This document shows, one piece after another, positions 10,886-20,254 of a DNA stretch of 64,000 nt. The stretch covers positions 372,001 through 436,000 of the forward strand of contig NZ_JPXI01000029.1 of the NCBI RefSeq assembly GCF_000740675.1, read 5' to 3'. Below the pieces are notes generated by a model. That model was not told where the DNA came from, made no database searches, and saw only the letters and a program-made list of their open reading frames with translations. Source of the stretch: Massilia sp. BSC265. Its GTDB lineage: Bacteria; Pseudomonadota; Gammaproteobacteria; Burkholderiales; Burkholderiaceae_D. The position numbers and the translations under genes were made by a program. Position 1 is the first letter of the stretch, and each line of letters begins with the position of its first letter.

Positions 10886-12226
10886 TTAACCCTGGACGTT
10901 GCCGCCCATCAGTTCATCGAAAGCGATAGTCTTGCTGCTGACCTTCGCCTTGCCGAGGACGTAGTTAACGACGTTTTCTTCCAATACAAGAGCCTCCACT
11001 TCGGCCAGGCGGCGGCGGTCGCTGTAGTAGTACTTCAGGACTTCCTTCGGATCTTCGTAGCTCTGCGAGAAGTCTTCGATCTGGGCCTTGACCTGCTCCT
11101 GGGTTGCCTGCAGGTTGTTATCCGATACCAGCTGCGACAGGATCAGGCCCAGGCGCACGCGACGCTCGGCCTTGTCGGCGAACATCTCCGGCGGGAAGGG
11201 CATGGCCTTGACGTCCATGCCACGCTGCATCATGTCCTGGCGGGTCATTTCGGCCAGGCGCTCCGAGTCCTGCTGGATCATGGCCTTCGGCACGTCCAAC
11301 TCGGTGGCCTTGACCAGCGCGTCCATCACGGCTTCCTTGTTGCGGGCCTTGATGCGGGCGTTGACTTCACGCTCCAGGTTGGTCTTGATGTCTTCGCGCA
11401 TCTTCTCGATCGAACCGTCTTCGATGCCCAGCGACTTGGCAAACTCCGCGTCGACTTCCGGCATGTGGGCCCATTCGAGCTTGTTCAGGGTGATGGTGAA
11501 CTCGGCAGTCTTGCCGGCCACGTCCTTGCCGTGGTAATCCTCGGGGAAGGGCAGCGGGAAGGTCTTGGCTTCGCCGACTTTCAGGCCGACGGTCGCGGCT
11601 TCGAATTCCGGCAGCATGCGGCCTTCACCCAGCACGAATGCGTAGTTCTCGGCCTTGCCGCCGGCGAACTCTTCGCCGTCGATCTTGCCGACGAAGTCGA
11701 CGGTGACGCGGTCGCCGTTGGCAGCCACGGCCTCGCCGCCGGTGCCGTGCTCGCCCTCTTCACCCTTGGTGTGGTAGTGCACGCGCTGCTTGCGCAGGAT
11801 ATCGATGGTCTTGTCGATTTCGGCGTCGGTCACGTCGGCAGCGACGGTTTCGACCTCGACGTTGGCGAGGTCGCCGATCACGACTTCCGGGTAGACTTCG
11901 AAGGTCGCATCGAAAGCGAGCATGCCTTCCGGTGCGTCCTCTTTCGGCTCGATTTTCGGGAAGCCGGCAACACGCAACTGGTTCTCGTTGGCGGCGTCGT
12001 TGAACGCACGGCCGACCTTGTCGTTCAGCACATCCGATTCGATCTGGTAACCGTATTGCGCAGCGACCATCTTGAGCGGCACCTTACCTGGGCGGAAGCC
12101 CGGGGCCTTTGCCGTCTTGGCCTGCTTCTTGAGGCGCTTTTCGACCTCGCTACGGACGTCAGCTACCGGAAAAGTGATCGTCAAGCGACGCTCGAGTTTA
12201 CCCAGGGTTTCGACTGCAGTTGCCAT
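10886..12226 (-). CDS. tig: Trigger factor, ribosome-associated chaperone
   Basis: 446-aa peptidyl-prolyl isomerase and chaperone acting at the ribosome exit tunnel. The N-terminal ribosome-binding domain includes the signature region [12 protein letters not shown]. An FKBP-type domain (around [17 protein letters not shown]) and a helical C-terminal substrate-binding domain follow. It starts 31 bp after the tRNA-Leu gene on the same strand and heads the tig-clpP-clpX-lon order common in proteobacteria. Confidence 0.95.
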   Translation of the reverse strand: MATAVETLGKLERRLTITFPVADVRSEVEKRLKKQAKTAKAPGFRPGKVPLKMVAAQYGYQIESDVLNDKVGRAFNDAANENQLRVAGFPKIEPKEDAPEGMLAFDATFEVYPEVVIGDLANVEVETVAADVTDAEIDKTIDILRKQRVHYHTKGEEGEHGTGGEAVAANGDRVTVDFVGKIDGEEFAGGKAENYAFVLGEGRMLPEFEAATVGLKVGEAKTFPLPFPEDYHGKDVAGKTAEFTITLNKLEWAHMPEVDAEFAKSLGIEDGSIEKMREDIKTNLEREVNARIKARNKEAVMDALVKATELDVPKAMIQQDSERLAEMTRQDMMQRGMDVKAMPFPPEMFADKAERRVRLGLILSQLVSDNNLQATQEQVKAQIEDFSQSYEDPKEVLKYYYSDRRRLAEVEALVLEENVVNYVLGKAKVSSKTIAFDELMGGNVQG

Positions 12227-12257
12227 TGTAAAAATCGTCCAAAAAAATAATTATTCG

Positions 12258-12344
12258 TGGTGCGAGGAGGGGGACTCGAACCCCCACACCATTGCTGGCG
12301 TCAGGACCTAAACCTGGTGCGTCTACCAATTTCGCCATCCTCGC
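12258..12344 (-). tRNA. tRNA-Leu (TAG)
   Basis: 87 nt with encoded CCA and a long variable arm. Acceptor GCGAGGA pairs with TCCTCGC. The anticodon loop TTTAGGT gives TAG (Leu, CUA codons). The first anticodon-stem pair is a C-A mismatch (CCAGG/CCTGA). It lies immediately upstream of tig. Confidence 0.93.
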
Positions 12345-12363
12345 GCAGGATTGCATTTTTGCC

Positions 12364-12403
12364 ACAAAAACAAAGGGCGCCCGACAGTGAAACCGGCCGC
12401 CCT
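12364..12403 (-). terminator. Terminator of the RND efflux operon
   Basis: On the minus strand AGGGCGGCCG (12394-12403) pairs with CGGGCGCCCT (12374-12383) with one G-G mismatch, followed by TTGTTTTTG. It separates the efflux operon from the tRNA-Leu gene. Confidence 0.6.
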
Positions 12404-12525
12404 GCACTCCTCTGTTTAGGGGCTACAACTTCAATCAATTATTTTACTGGATTTTCTGACACTATTGGGGCGTTTTTTGCTCTGCGTGCGGGGATGGCAG
12501 CTCATCTATATGGAGGAACCCTGCT

Positions 12526-15500
12526 TCACCCCTGCGCGATTGTCGGCCCCGCCGGCTTCTTTACCCGGAACCACGCCGCATACAGCGCCGGCAGGAACAG
12601 CAAGGTCAGCGCGGTCGCCACCAGCAATCCACCCATGATGGCCACCGCCATCGGCCCCCAGAACACGGAGCGCGACAAGGGGATCATCGCCAGGGCCGCC
12701 GCCGCGGCGGTCAGCAGGATCGGCCGGCAGCGCCGCACCGCCGCCTCGACGATCGCATTCCATGCCTCCGCCCCGGCGGCGATGTCCTGCTCGATCTGGT
12801 CGACCAGGATCACGGAATTCCGGATGATCATGCCGAACAGCGCGATCACGCCCAGGTTGGCGACGAAGCCGAAGGGCCGGTCGAACGCCAGGAGCGCCAT
12901 CGCCGCACCGGCGATGCCCAACGGCCCGGTGAGGAAGACCAGCAGCGAGCGCGAGAAGCTGTGCAGCTGCAGCATCAGGAGCGTGAACACGATGAACAGC
13001 ACCAGCGGCACGTTGGCCATGATCGACGCCTCCGCATCGGAACTGTCGGCCGCTGCGCCTTCCACCTCGAGGCGGTAACCTGCCGGCGGCTTGGCGCGGA
13101 TCGCCGCCAGCTTCTCGTCCACCTGGGCGGTAACGGTCGGCCCCTGGATGCCTTCGACCACGTCCGACTGGACCATGATCGCCCACTCGCGCCCCTCACG
13201 CCATACCACGCCCGGCTCCCACGCGAACCGGACCCGGGCCACCTGCCCGATCGGCACGGCCCCGCCGCTGCCGGTGGGGACCAGGGCTTCCGACAGGCGG
13301 GTAATGGTCGAGCGCTCCTCGATCGGCTGGCGCACCACGATGTCGATCAGGCGATTGGTCTCGCGGAACTGTCCCACCGGGGTGCCGCTCAATGTGGTGT
13401 TGATGACGCGCCGCACCGACTGCGAGGTGACGCCGAGCGCGCGCAGCTTGTCCTGGTCGAGGTCGAGGCGCAGCACCTTGACCGCCTCGTTCCAGTTGTC
13501 GTTGACGCCGACCGTGTTCGGGTTGGCGCGCAAGACCTCCTTGACCCCGTCGGCCACCTTGCGCACGATGCCGATGTCCGGCCCCAGTACCTGGAACTGC
13601 ACCGGATAGGCCACCGGCGGCCCGTTCGGCAGCAGTTTCACCCGCCCGCGGACCTCGGGGAAGTCGGTGCGGAAGGCTTCCTCGATCTTCAGGCGCAGCG
13701 CATCGCGTGCGACGGCGTCCGCGGGCAGGACGACCAGCTGCGAAACGTTCGACTGCGGGAAGATCTGGTCCAGCGGCAGGTAGAAGCGCGGGCTGCCGGT
13801 GCCGACATAGCTGGTCACGCTCTGCACGCCCTCCTGCTTTTGCAAGAATGCTTCGAAGCGCTTCACGACCGCCTCGTTCGCGGCGAAGCTCGTGCCCTCC
13901 GGCGACCACATCTCGACCATCAGTTCGGGACGGCTGGAATCGGGGAAGAACTGCTTCTCGATGAAGTTGAAGCCGAACACGCCGAGCGCGAACACGCCCA
14001 GGCTCAGCGCGATCGTGGTCTTGCGCCACTCGACACACCAGTTGACCAGCCGGCGGAAGCGTGCATAAGCCGGGCTGTCGAATACGTCATGCGAGGATTC
14101 GCCATGATCATGCGGCTTCACCTTCAGCAGGACGTAGCCGATGTAGGGCGTGAACACCACCGCCGCCACCCAGGAAATGAGCAGGGCGAGCGCGTTCACC
14201 GAAAACATGGTGAAGGTGTATTCGCCTGCGGCCGACTTGGCCAGGCCGATCGGCAGGAAGCCGGCCGCCGTGATCAGGGTCCCGGTGAGCATCGGTATCG
14301 CGGTCGAGGTGTAGGCGAAGGTGGCCGCCTCGAAGCGCGACAGGCCCTCTTCCATCTTGCGCACCATCATCTCGACCGCGATGATGGCGTCGTCCACCAG
14401 CAGGCCGAGCGCGATGATCAGGGCGCCGAGCGAGATCTTGTGCAGCGAGATGTCGAGCACCCGCATGAACAGGAAGGTGATCGCCAGCACCAGGGGAATG
14501 GTCAGCGCGACCACCAGGCCGGGGCGCACGTCGATGCGCAGCTTCGGCTTGGTGTGCAGGCCGAGCGAGATGAAGGACACGGCCAGCACGATGATCACCG
14601 CTTCGGCCAGCACCTTGATGAATTCGTCGACCGAGGCGGTGACGGCCTGCGGCTGGTTCGACACCCGTTCCAGCTCGATACCGACCGGCAGCTGCGAGCG
14701 GATGCGCGCCACGGTCTCGTCCAGGCCCTCGCCCAGCCTGATGATGTTACCGCCCTTCTCCATCGACACGCCCAGGCCGATGACTTCCTTGCCGTTGAAG
14801 CGCATCTTGTCCCGTGGCGGATCCTGGTAGCCGCGCACTACCGCCGCAAAGTCGCCCAGCCGGAACGTCGTGTTCCCGGCGCGCAGCTGCAGGTTTTCCA
14901 ACAGATCGAGGCTCTTCAAGGCGCCGGTGACGCGCACCTGCAGGTTGTCGGTGGGCGTTACCAGCACGCCGCTGGCCTCGACCCCGTTCTGGGTAGCGAT
15001 CTGGTTGACGATCTGCTCGAAAGGCACGCCCAGCTGGGCGAACTTCTTGCTGGAGAATTCGATATAGATCTTCTCGGCCTGCACGCCGAACTGCTCGACC
15101 TTCGAGACCAGCGGCACTTTCAACAGTTGCTGGCGCACGAAGTCGGCATAGTCGCGCATCTCGGCCTGGGTGAAGCCGTCGCCGGACAGCGCGAAGATCG
15201 AGCCGTAGGTGTCGCCGAATTCGTCGTTGAAGAAGGGGCCGACCACCCCCTGCGGCAGGCTTGCACGCATGTCGCCGATCTTCTTGCGCACCTGGTACCA
15301 GGTCGGCGCGATTTCAAGGGGCGGCGTCGACTCGCGCAACTCGAGGATGATGGTTGTCTCGCCCGGCTTGGAAAAGCTGCGGATGCGGTCGATGTAGGGC
15401 GTTTCCTGCAGCTTCCTTTCGAGGGGGTCGGTCACCTGCTCGGCCATCTGGACGGCGGTCGCACCCGGCCAGACGGCGCTGACCACCATGGCGCGGAAGG

Positions 15501-15630
15501 TGAAGGGAGGGTCTTCGTCCTGGCCCAGTTGCTGGTAACTGAGGATGCCGCCGATCAGCAGGGCGGCGATCAGGTAGCGCATGAGCGGGATGTGTTCCAG
15601 CGCCCAGCGCGACAGGTTGAAACCCCTCAT
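12526..15630 (-). CDS. RND-family efflux permease (AcrB/MexB-like inner membrane pump)
   Basis: 1034-aa proton-driven tripartite efflux pump. The start MRGFNLSRWALEHIPLM overlaps the stop of the adaptor gene (ATGA). TM1 is LIAALLIGGIL; the TM4 proton-relay motif LGLLVDDAIIAVEMM carries the paired aspartates. Two large periplasmic loops and the C-terminal transmembrane cluster are present. The TM4 motif places it in the hydrophobe/amphiphile exporter group, near TriC/MexK-like pumps rather than metal pumps, but the substrate cannot be read from sequence. No outer-membrane channel gene is adjacent, so it probably uses a channel encoded elsewhere. Confidence 0.9.
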   Translation of the reverse strand: MRGFNLSRWALEHIPLMRYLIAALLIGGILSYQQLGQDEDPPFTFRAMVVSAVWPGATAVQMAEQVTDPLERKLQETPYIDRIRSFSKPGETTIILELRESTPPLEIAPTWYQVRKKIGDMRASLPQGVVGPFFNDEFGDTYGSIFALSGDGFTQAEMRDYADFVRQQLLKVPLVSKVEQFGVQAEKIYIEFSSKKFAQLGVPFEQIVNQIATQNGVEASGVLVTPTDNLQVRVTGALKSLDLLENLQLRAGNTTFRLGDFAAVVRGYQDPPRDKMRFNGKEVIGLGVSMEKGGNIIRLGEGLDETVARIRSQLPVGIELERVSNQPQAVTASVDEFIKVLAEAVIIVLAVSFISLGLHTKPKLRIDVRPGLVVALTIPLVLAITFLFMRVLDISLHKISLGALIIALGLLVDDAIIAVEMMVRKMEEGLSRFEAATFAYTSTAIPMLTGTLITAAGFLPIGLAKSAAGEYTFTMFSVNALALLISWVAAVVFTPYIGYVLLKVKPHDHGESSHDVFDSPAYARFRRLVNWCVEWRKTTIALSLGVFALGVFGFNFIEKQFFPDSSRPELMVEMWSPEGTSFAANEAVVKRFEAFLQKQEGVQSVTSYVGTGSPRFYLPLDQIFPQSNVSQLVVLPADAVARDALRLKIEEAFRTDFPEVRGRVKLLPNGPPVAYPVQFQVLGPDIGIVRKVADGVKEVLRANPNTVGVNDNWNEAVKVLRLDLDQDKLRALGVTSQSVRRVINTTLSGTPVGQFRETNRLIDIVVRQPIEERSTITRLSEALVPTGSGGAVPIGQVARVRFAWEPGVVWREGREWAIMVQSDVVEGIQGPTVTAQVDEKLAAIRAKPPAGYRLEVEGAAADSSDAEASIMANVPLVLFIVFTLLMLQLHSFSRSLLVFLTGPLGIAGAAMALLAFDRPFGFVANLGVIALFGMIIRNSVILVDQIEQDIAAGAEAWNAIVEAAVRRCRPILLTAAAAALAMIPLSRSVFWGPMAVAIMGGLLVATALTLLFLPALYAAWFRVKKPAGPTIAQG

Positions 15631-16823
15631 TGCCCGCCCCCGTCGTTGCCGGCGGCGGTGCCGGCGCCGACTGCGGCGGCCTCGGTATCGCCGCGGCGCG
15701 CAACGTCGGCCGTCAGGATCCGCACCTTCTGGCCCGGCTTGAGCAGGTGCACGCCGGCCGTTACCACGGTCTGCCCGGGCTGTACGCCGCCGGAGAGCAG
15801 AATGTCGTTGCCCGACTGGCCCGCCACCTGCACGGGGAGAAGCCGCACCACCGCTGCGGCGGACCGACCGTTCTCGACCACCCAGACGCTGGTCGCGCCC
15901 TTGTCCTGCACCAGCGCGCTGAGCGGCACCCGCAGCGTGGACGCATTGGACCTGCCGCCGGTCGTCATCTCCACGGTCGCCGTCATCCCCAGGCGGATGT
16001 CGGGACGGGCCGGGATCGACACCTTGACCGTATAGGTACGGGTGGCGGGATCGGCCACCGGCGAGACCTCGCGGATCTTGCCGGGAATGGCTTCGTCGCG
16101 CTTGGCCCACAAGCGCACGCTGACCTCGCTGGCCTGGCGCAGCTCCTCGACCCGGTCCTCGGGGATGCCGATCACGACCTCCTTCTCGTCGGTGCGGGCC
16201 ACGCGCACCACCGGTGCGCCGGCGGCGACCACCTGGCCGACTTCGGCGTCGACCGCCGTGACCACGCCGTCGGTGTCCGATTCCAGGTTGGCATAAGCGG
16301 CCTGGTTCGACTGGCCGCGGAAGCCTGCCCGCGCCGCATCGACATTCGCCTGCGCGGCGCGCAGGGCCGCCTGCTTGGCGTCCAGGACGGCCTGGCTGAC
16401 GAAATTCTGGGCGCGCAGGTTCTGGTGGCGCTGGTAGTCGGCCTGGGCGAGGTCGCGTTCGGTCTCCGCAGCGCGCAGGGTAGCGCGCGCCTGGGCCTCG
16501 GCCAGGCGCAGGTCCTGCGGATCGAGACGCAGCAGCACCTGCCCGTCCTTGACGTTGGCGCCCACGTCCACCTTGCGCTCGACGATCTTGCCGCCCACCC
16601 GGAAGCCCAGGCGCGATTCATAGCGCGCACGGACGTCGCCCGAAAACTCGACGCGCTCGCCGCCATTGCCTGCGGCCAATTGGATGACGCGCACCGGACG
16701 TACCTCCTCGGGCCTGGGGGCCGGCTTGTCGCAGCCGGCCAGCAGGGACAGCAGGGACAGCAGGGACAGCGACAGCGCGGCATATGCAATGCGGGTAGGG
16801 CGAAACTTCGGAAGTGCGAACAC
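15627..16823 (-). CDS. RND efflux periplasmic adaptor (membrane-fusion lipoprotein)
   Basis: Adaptor linking the RND pump to an outer-membrane channel. The GTG at 16823 is chosen because AAGGGA lies six bases upstream; a longer ATG start at 16859 has no such site. The lipoprotein signal ends in LLAGC with acylated Cys31. The usual hairpin, lipoyl and beta-barrel domains follow (lipoyl halves near VEFSGDVRARYESRLGFRVG and DTDGVVTAVDAEVGQVV). The signal peptide contains an in-frame tandem repeat. It is translationally coupled to the permease. Confidence 0.88.
   Translation of the reverse strand: MFALPKFRPTRIAYAALSLSLLSLLSLLAGCDKPAPRPEEVRPVRVIQLAAGNGGERVEFSGDVRARYESRLGFRVGGKIVERKVDVGANVKDGQVLLRLDPQDLRLAEAQARATLRAAETERDLAQADYQRHQNLRAQNFVSQAVLDAKQAALRAAQANVDAARAGFRGQSNQAAYANLESDTDGVVTAVDAEVGQVVAAGAPVVRVARTDEKEVVIGIPEDRVEELRQASEVSVRLWAKRDEAIPGKIREVSPVADPATRTYTVKVSIPARPDIRLGMTATVEMTTGGRSNASTLRVPLSALVQDKGATSVWVVENGRSAAAVVRLLPVQVAGQSGNDILLSGGVQPGQTVVTAGVHLLKPGQKVRILTADVARRGDTEAAAVGAGTAAGNDGGGQ
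16741..16776. repeat. 9-bp tandem repeat inside a signal peptide
   Basis: Three perfect copies of AGCAGGGAC (16741-16767) are followed by a degenerate fourth (AGCGACAGC). On the coding (minus) strand they encode SLLSLLSLL in the hydrophobic core of the adaptor lipoprotein signal. Because the unit is nine bases, changes in copy number would keep the frame. Confidence 0.8.
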
Positions 16824-16850
16824 GTGTAGTCCCTTGTCGATTGTGCCAAG

Positions 16851-16880
16851 TTGGGGCAATTGTAATCAAGCAATTATAAT
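16851..16880 (+). promoter_or_regulatory. Sigma-70 promoter of hpnC
   Basis: TTGGGG (16851-16856) and a perfect TATAAT (16875-16880) are spaced 18 bp, 44 bases before the hpnC ATG. The site lies between the divergent efflux operon and the hopanoid operon. Confidence 0.5.
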
Positions 16881-16924
16881 CACCGGAAGAGCCAGAAACC
16901 CGACATGAGAGTCAACAGTCAACT

Positions 16925-17734
16925 ATGCCAGTCGAGCATTACGAGAACTTCCCGGTTGCCTCCATCCTGCTGCCGCGCCGCCTAGTGCCGGCGGTGGAGG
17001 CCATCTACGCCTTCGCGCGCAGCGCCGACGACATCGCCGACGAAGGCGACGCCGCGCCGCCCGAACGGCTGGCCGAACTGGAGCGCTATGGACGTGAGCT
17101 CGAGGCCATCGAACGTGGCCATACACCCGCAGACCCGATGTTCAGGCAGTTGGCCGGCGTGGTACGCGAATTCCGCCTGCCGGTGTCGCCGATGCACGAC
17201 CTGTTGTCGGCCTTTCGCCAGGACGTGACCACGACCCGCTATGCCGATTACACCGCCCTGCTCGACTACTGCCGGCGTTCGGCCAATCCGGTGGGGCGCT
17301 TGATGCTGGAACTGTACGATGCCGTCGACGAGCGCAACCTGCGCGATTCGGATGCGATCTGCACCTCGCTTCAGCTGATTAACTTCTGGCAAGACGTGGC
17401 GATCGACCTGCCCAAGGGCCGCATCTACCTGCCGCTGGAAGACCTGGAGCGCCACGGCGTCTCGGAAGCGGAACTGGCCACAAGCCCCTCCACGCCGGCC
17501 TGGCGTGCCCTGATGCGTTTCGAGGTCGAGCGCGCCCGCGCCCTGATGCTGAGCGGCAGCCCGCTGGTGCACCGCCTGCCGGGCCGCATCGGCTGGGAAC
17601 TGCGCCTCATGGTGCAGGGCGGCTTGCGCATCCTGGAAGCCATCGAGAAGGCCGAGTACGACGTGTTCCGGCGCCGTCCGACGCTGGCGCCGGCCGACTG
17701 GATCGTGGTCGGGTGGCGCGCGCTGCGGATGTGA
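16925..17734 (+). CDS. hpnC: Hydroxysqualene synthase HpnC
   Basis: 269-aa trans-isoprenyl diphosphate synthase-fold enzyme. In the three-step HpnCDE route it converts presqualene diphosphate to hydroxysqualene. Two aspartate-rich metal-binding motifs are visible: DDIADE at residues 35-40 and QDVAID at 156-161. It is first in hpnC-hpnD-hpnE. No squalene-hopene cyclase gene is in the window, so whether the squalene becomes hopanoids cannot be decided here. Confidence 0.9.
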   Translation: MPVEHYENFPVASILLPRRLVPAVEAIYAFARSADDIADEGDAAPPERLAELERYGRELEAIERGHTPADPMFRQLAGVVREFRLPVSPMHDLLSAFRQDVTTTRYADYTALLDYCRRSANPVGRLMLELYDAVDERNLRDSDAICTSLQLINFWQDVAIDLPKGRIYLPLEDLERHGVSEAELATSPSTPAWRALMRFEVERARALMLSGSPLVHRLPGRIGWELRLMVQGGLRILEAIEKAEYDVFRRRPTLAPADWIVVGWRALRM

Positions 17735-17817
17735 TCCCTTCACCCTACGAGCACTGCGCATCGGCTAAGATAGCGGATTCGCATCGCATACCAATAGCAT
17801 TTCGCACCAACAAATAC

Positions 17818-18651
17818 ATGTCCCCCGACGAATACTGCCAGCAAAAGACGGTCCAAAGCGGCTCCAGCTTCTACTACAGCTTCCTGTTCCTGCCGCCGGA
17901 GCGCCGCCGTGCGATCACCGCGCTGTACGCCTTCTGCCGCGAGGTCGACGACACCGTCGATGAGACCTCGGACGCCTCGGTCGCGCGCATCAAGCTGGCC
18001 TGGTGGCGCACCGAGGTCTCGACCATGTACAAGGGCACGCCGACGCACCCGGTGACGCAGGCGCTGCAGCCGCACATCGCGTCCTACAGGCTGGAAGAGC
18101 AGCACCTGCAGGCCATCATCGACGGCATGGAGATGGACCTCGACCAGAGCCGCTACCTGGACTATGCCGGCCTGCAGAAATACTGCTGGCGGGTGGCGGG
18201 CGTGGTCGGGATCCTGTCGGCCAGCATCTTCGGTTACACCAACCCGCAGACCCTGGCCTATGCCGAGAAGCTCGGCCTGGCCTTCCAGCTGACCAACATC
18301 ATCCGCGACGTCGGCGACGATGCGCGCAAGGGCCGCATCTACATCCCGGTGAATGAGCTGCAGCAGTTCAACGTGACCGCAGCCGACATCCTGAACTTCC
18401 GCCACAGCGAGAAGTTCGAGGCCTTGATGCGATACCAGAACGAGCGCGCCCAGCGCACCTACGACGAGGCACTCGGCCTGCTGCCCAAGGAAGACCGCCG
18501 CGCCCAGCGTCCCGGCCTGATGATGGCCGCGATCTACCGCACCCTGCTCGACGAGATCGCACGCGACAACTTCCAGGTGCTGAACCAGCGCATCTCGCTC
18601 ACGCCGCTGCGCAAGCTGTGGCTGGCCTGGAAGACCTATGTCCGCACCTGA
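17818..18651 (+). CDS. hpnD: Presqualene diphosphate synthase HpnD
   Basis: 277-aa enzyme condensing two farnesyl diphosphates to presqualene diphosphate. Aspartate-rich motifs are DDTVDE (residues 44-49) and RDVGDD (163-168). The start MSPDEYCQQK is chosen because the upstream frame is low-complexity read-through without similarity to the family. Its 3' end overlaps hpnE by 14 bp. Confidence 0.92.
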   Translation: MSPDEYCQQKTVQSGSSFYYSFLFLPPERRRAITALYAFCREVDDTVDETSDASVARIKLAWWRTEVSTMYKGTPTHPVTQALQPHIASYRLEEQHLQAIIDGMEMDLDQSRYLDYAGLQKYCWRVAGVVGILSASIFGYTNPQTLAYAEKLGLAFQLTNIIRDVGDDARKGRIYIPVNELQQFNVTAADILNFRHSEKFEALMRYQNERAQRTYDEALGLLPKEDRRAQRPGLMMAAIYRTLLDEIARDNFQVLNQRISLTPLRKLWLAWKTYVRT

Positions 18652-20041
18652 GGGCGGCTTGCGGGTTGCCGTGGCCGGGGGCGGCTGGGCCGGCTGCGCC
18701 GCTGCCGTGGAACTGGCGGCCGGGGGCGCCCGGGTCACGCTGATCGAAGCCGCACGCAGCCTCGGCGGACGCGCCCGCGGCGTCGCGGTACAAGGCAAGA
18801 TGCTCGACAACGGCCAGCACATCCTGCTGGGCGCCTATGGCGAGACCCTGCGCCTGTTGCGCCTGGTAGGCATCGATCCGGGCCGGGCCCTGCTGCGCCT
18901 GCCCGTGCAGATGCGCTATCCCGAGGGCAGAGAGGGCATGGACTTCGTCGCGCCGCGCTGGCCGGCGCCGCTGCACCTGGCCGCCGCCCTCGTTCGCGCC
19001 AAAGGCCTGGCCCGCGAAGACAAGATGGCCCTGGCGCGCTTCACCACGGCCGCGCGCTGGATGGGCTGGGTGCTCTACAACGACTGCACGGTCGACGAGC
19101 TCCTCGAGCGCTTCGACCAGCCCGCGCGCCTGAAGCGCCTGCTGTGGCATCCGCTGTGCATCGCCGCGCTCAACACCCCGCCGCAGCGTGCCTCCGCCAA
19201 GGTCTTCCTGGCGGTGCTGCGCGACAGCCTGGGCGCCAAACGCCGTGCGGCCTCGGACATGCTGCTGCCGCGCATGGACATGGGCGCCCTGTTCCCGCAG
19301 GCGGCGGCGCGCTTCGTCGAAGGCCATGGCGGCAAGGTGCTCAGCGGCGTGAAACTGACGGCCGCCAGCCCGACGGCGACCGGCTGGCGGCTCGCCCTGT
19401 CCGGCGGAGCGGAGGAATTCGACGCGCTGGTGCTGGCCACGCCCGCCACGCAATCCGCCACCATCCTGGCGCCGCACGCGCCGGAACTGGCGGCGCAGCT
19501 CTCCGCGCTGGCCTACGAACCGATCGCCACCTGCTACCTGCAATACGACCCGTCGGTGCGCCTCGCCCTGCCCTTCTACGCCCTGCTCGACGACCCGGCG
19601 CACGGCCGCTGGGGCCAGTTCGCCTTCGACCGCGGCCAGCTCGACGCCGGCCAGCAGGGCCTGCTGGCGGTCGTGATCAGCGCCGCCGCCGCCGCCGCCG
19701 GGCACGACCAGGAAGACCTGGCCGGCCTGATTGCCGCCCAGCTGGCCCGCGACCTGCGACGGCCGGAACTGGCGGCGCCGCAGTGGTCGCGGGTGATCAC
19801 CGAGAAGCGCGCCACCTTTTCCTGCACCCCGGACCTGGTTCGCCCCGGGAACGAAACGGCGCTGCCCGGCCTGGTGCTGGCGGGTGACTACACGGCCAGC
19901 GACTACCCGGCGACGCTCGAGACCGCCGTGCAGAGCGGGGTAGCGGCCGCCGCGCTTATCCGTTCCTACGACAAGCTGCCCCCAGAAAAACGCAGACTGT
20001 CGCACACGGGCAGCGCGCCGGCGCGTCCTTCCGTAAGCTAA
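18638..20041 (+). CDS. hpnE: Hydroxysqualene dehydroxylase HpnE
   Basis: 467-aa FAD-dependent amine-oxidase-fold enzyme that reductively removes the hydroxyl from hydroxysqualene to give squalene. The N-terminal dinucleotide-binding motif GGGWAG is at residues 14-19, followed by the acidic strand end LIEAARSLGGRA. The C-terminal FAD segment LVLAGDYTASDYPATLE is intact. It overlaps hpnD and ends the three-gene operon. Confidence 0.9.
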   Translation: MSAPEGGLRVAVAGGGWAGCAAAVELAAGGARVTLIEAARSLGGRARGVAVQGKMLDNGQHILLGAYGETLRLLRLVGIDPGRALLRLPVQMRYPEGREGMDFVAPRWPAPLHLAAALVRAKGLAREDKMALARFTTAARWMGWVLYNDCTVDELLERFDQPARLKRLLWHPLCIAALNTPPQRASAKVFLAVLRDSLGAKRRAASDMLLPRMDMGALFPQAAARFVEGHGGKVLSGVKLTAASPTATGWRLALSGGAEEFDALVLATPATQSATILAPHAPELAAQLSALAYEPIATCYLQYDPSVRLALPFYALLDDPAHGRWGQFAFDRGQLDAGQQGLLAVVISAAAAAAGHDQEDLAGLIAAQLARDLRRPELAAPQWSRVITEKRATFSCTPDLVRPGNETALPGLVLAGDYTASDYPATLETAVQSGVAAAALIRSYDKLPPEKRRLSHTGSAPARPSVS

Positions 20042-20077
20042 CAGCATCGAAACAGGTCTTACGGATTGAACATCAAC

Positions 20078-20239
20078 ATGAAGCACATGAGCAACTTCGA
20101 AGTCGGCTTGCGCGCCCTGGCCCTGGTGGCCGTCGTGGCCTTCAGCACGGCCGTGCTGGTCCAGCCTGAACTCATCGGCGGCTCCGCGCCGGCGACCGCG
20201 CTGGCGATCGGCTCGATTCCGGCCATTACGCATCACTGA
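20078..20239 (+). CDS. 53-aa predicted single-pass membrane peptide
   Basis: Small gene starting MKHMSNFEVGLRALALVAVV and ending TGA at 20237-20239. Residues about 10-29 form one hydrophobic segment (LRALALVAVVAFSTAVLV), followed by a small-residue tail (GGSAPATALAIGSIPAITHH). It lies 36 bp after hpnE and 15 bp before the DUF1700 gene on the same strand, so it probably belongs with the two envelope genes that follow. I do not recognise a family. Confidence 0.5.
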   Translation: MKHMSNFEVGLRALALVAVVAFSTAVLVQPELIGGSAPATALAIGSIPAITHH

Positions 20240-20254
20240 CTGGAACGGCAGCAC

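Noticed and set aside
12961-16035. A 1024-codon plus-strand frame opposite the RND permease and adaptor
   Set aside because: Shadow of two well-supported genes; the composition is typical antisense and there is no ribosome binding site or family similarity.
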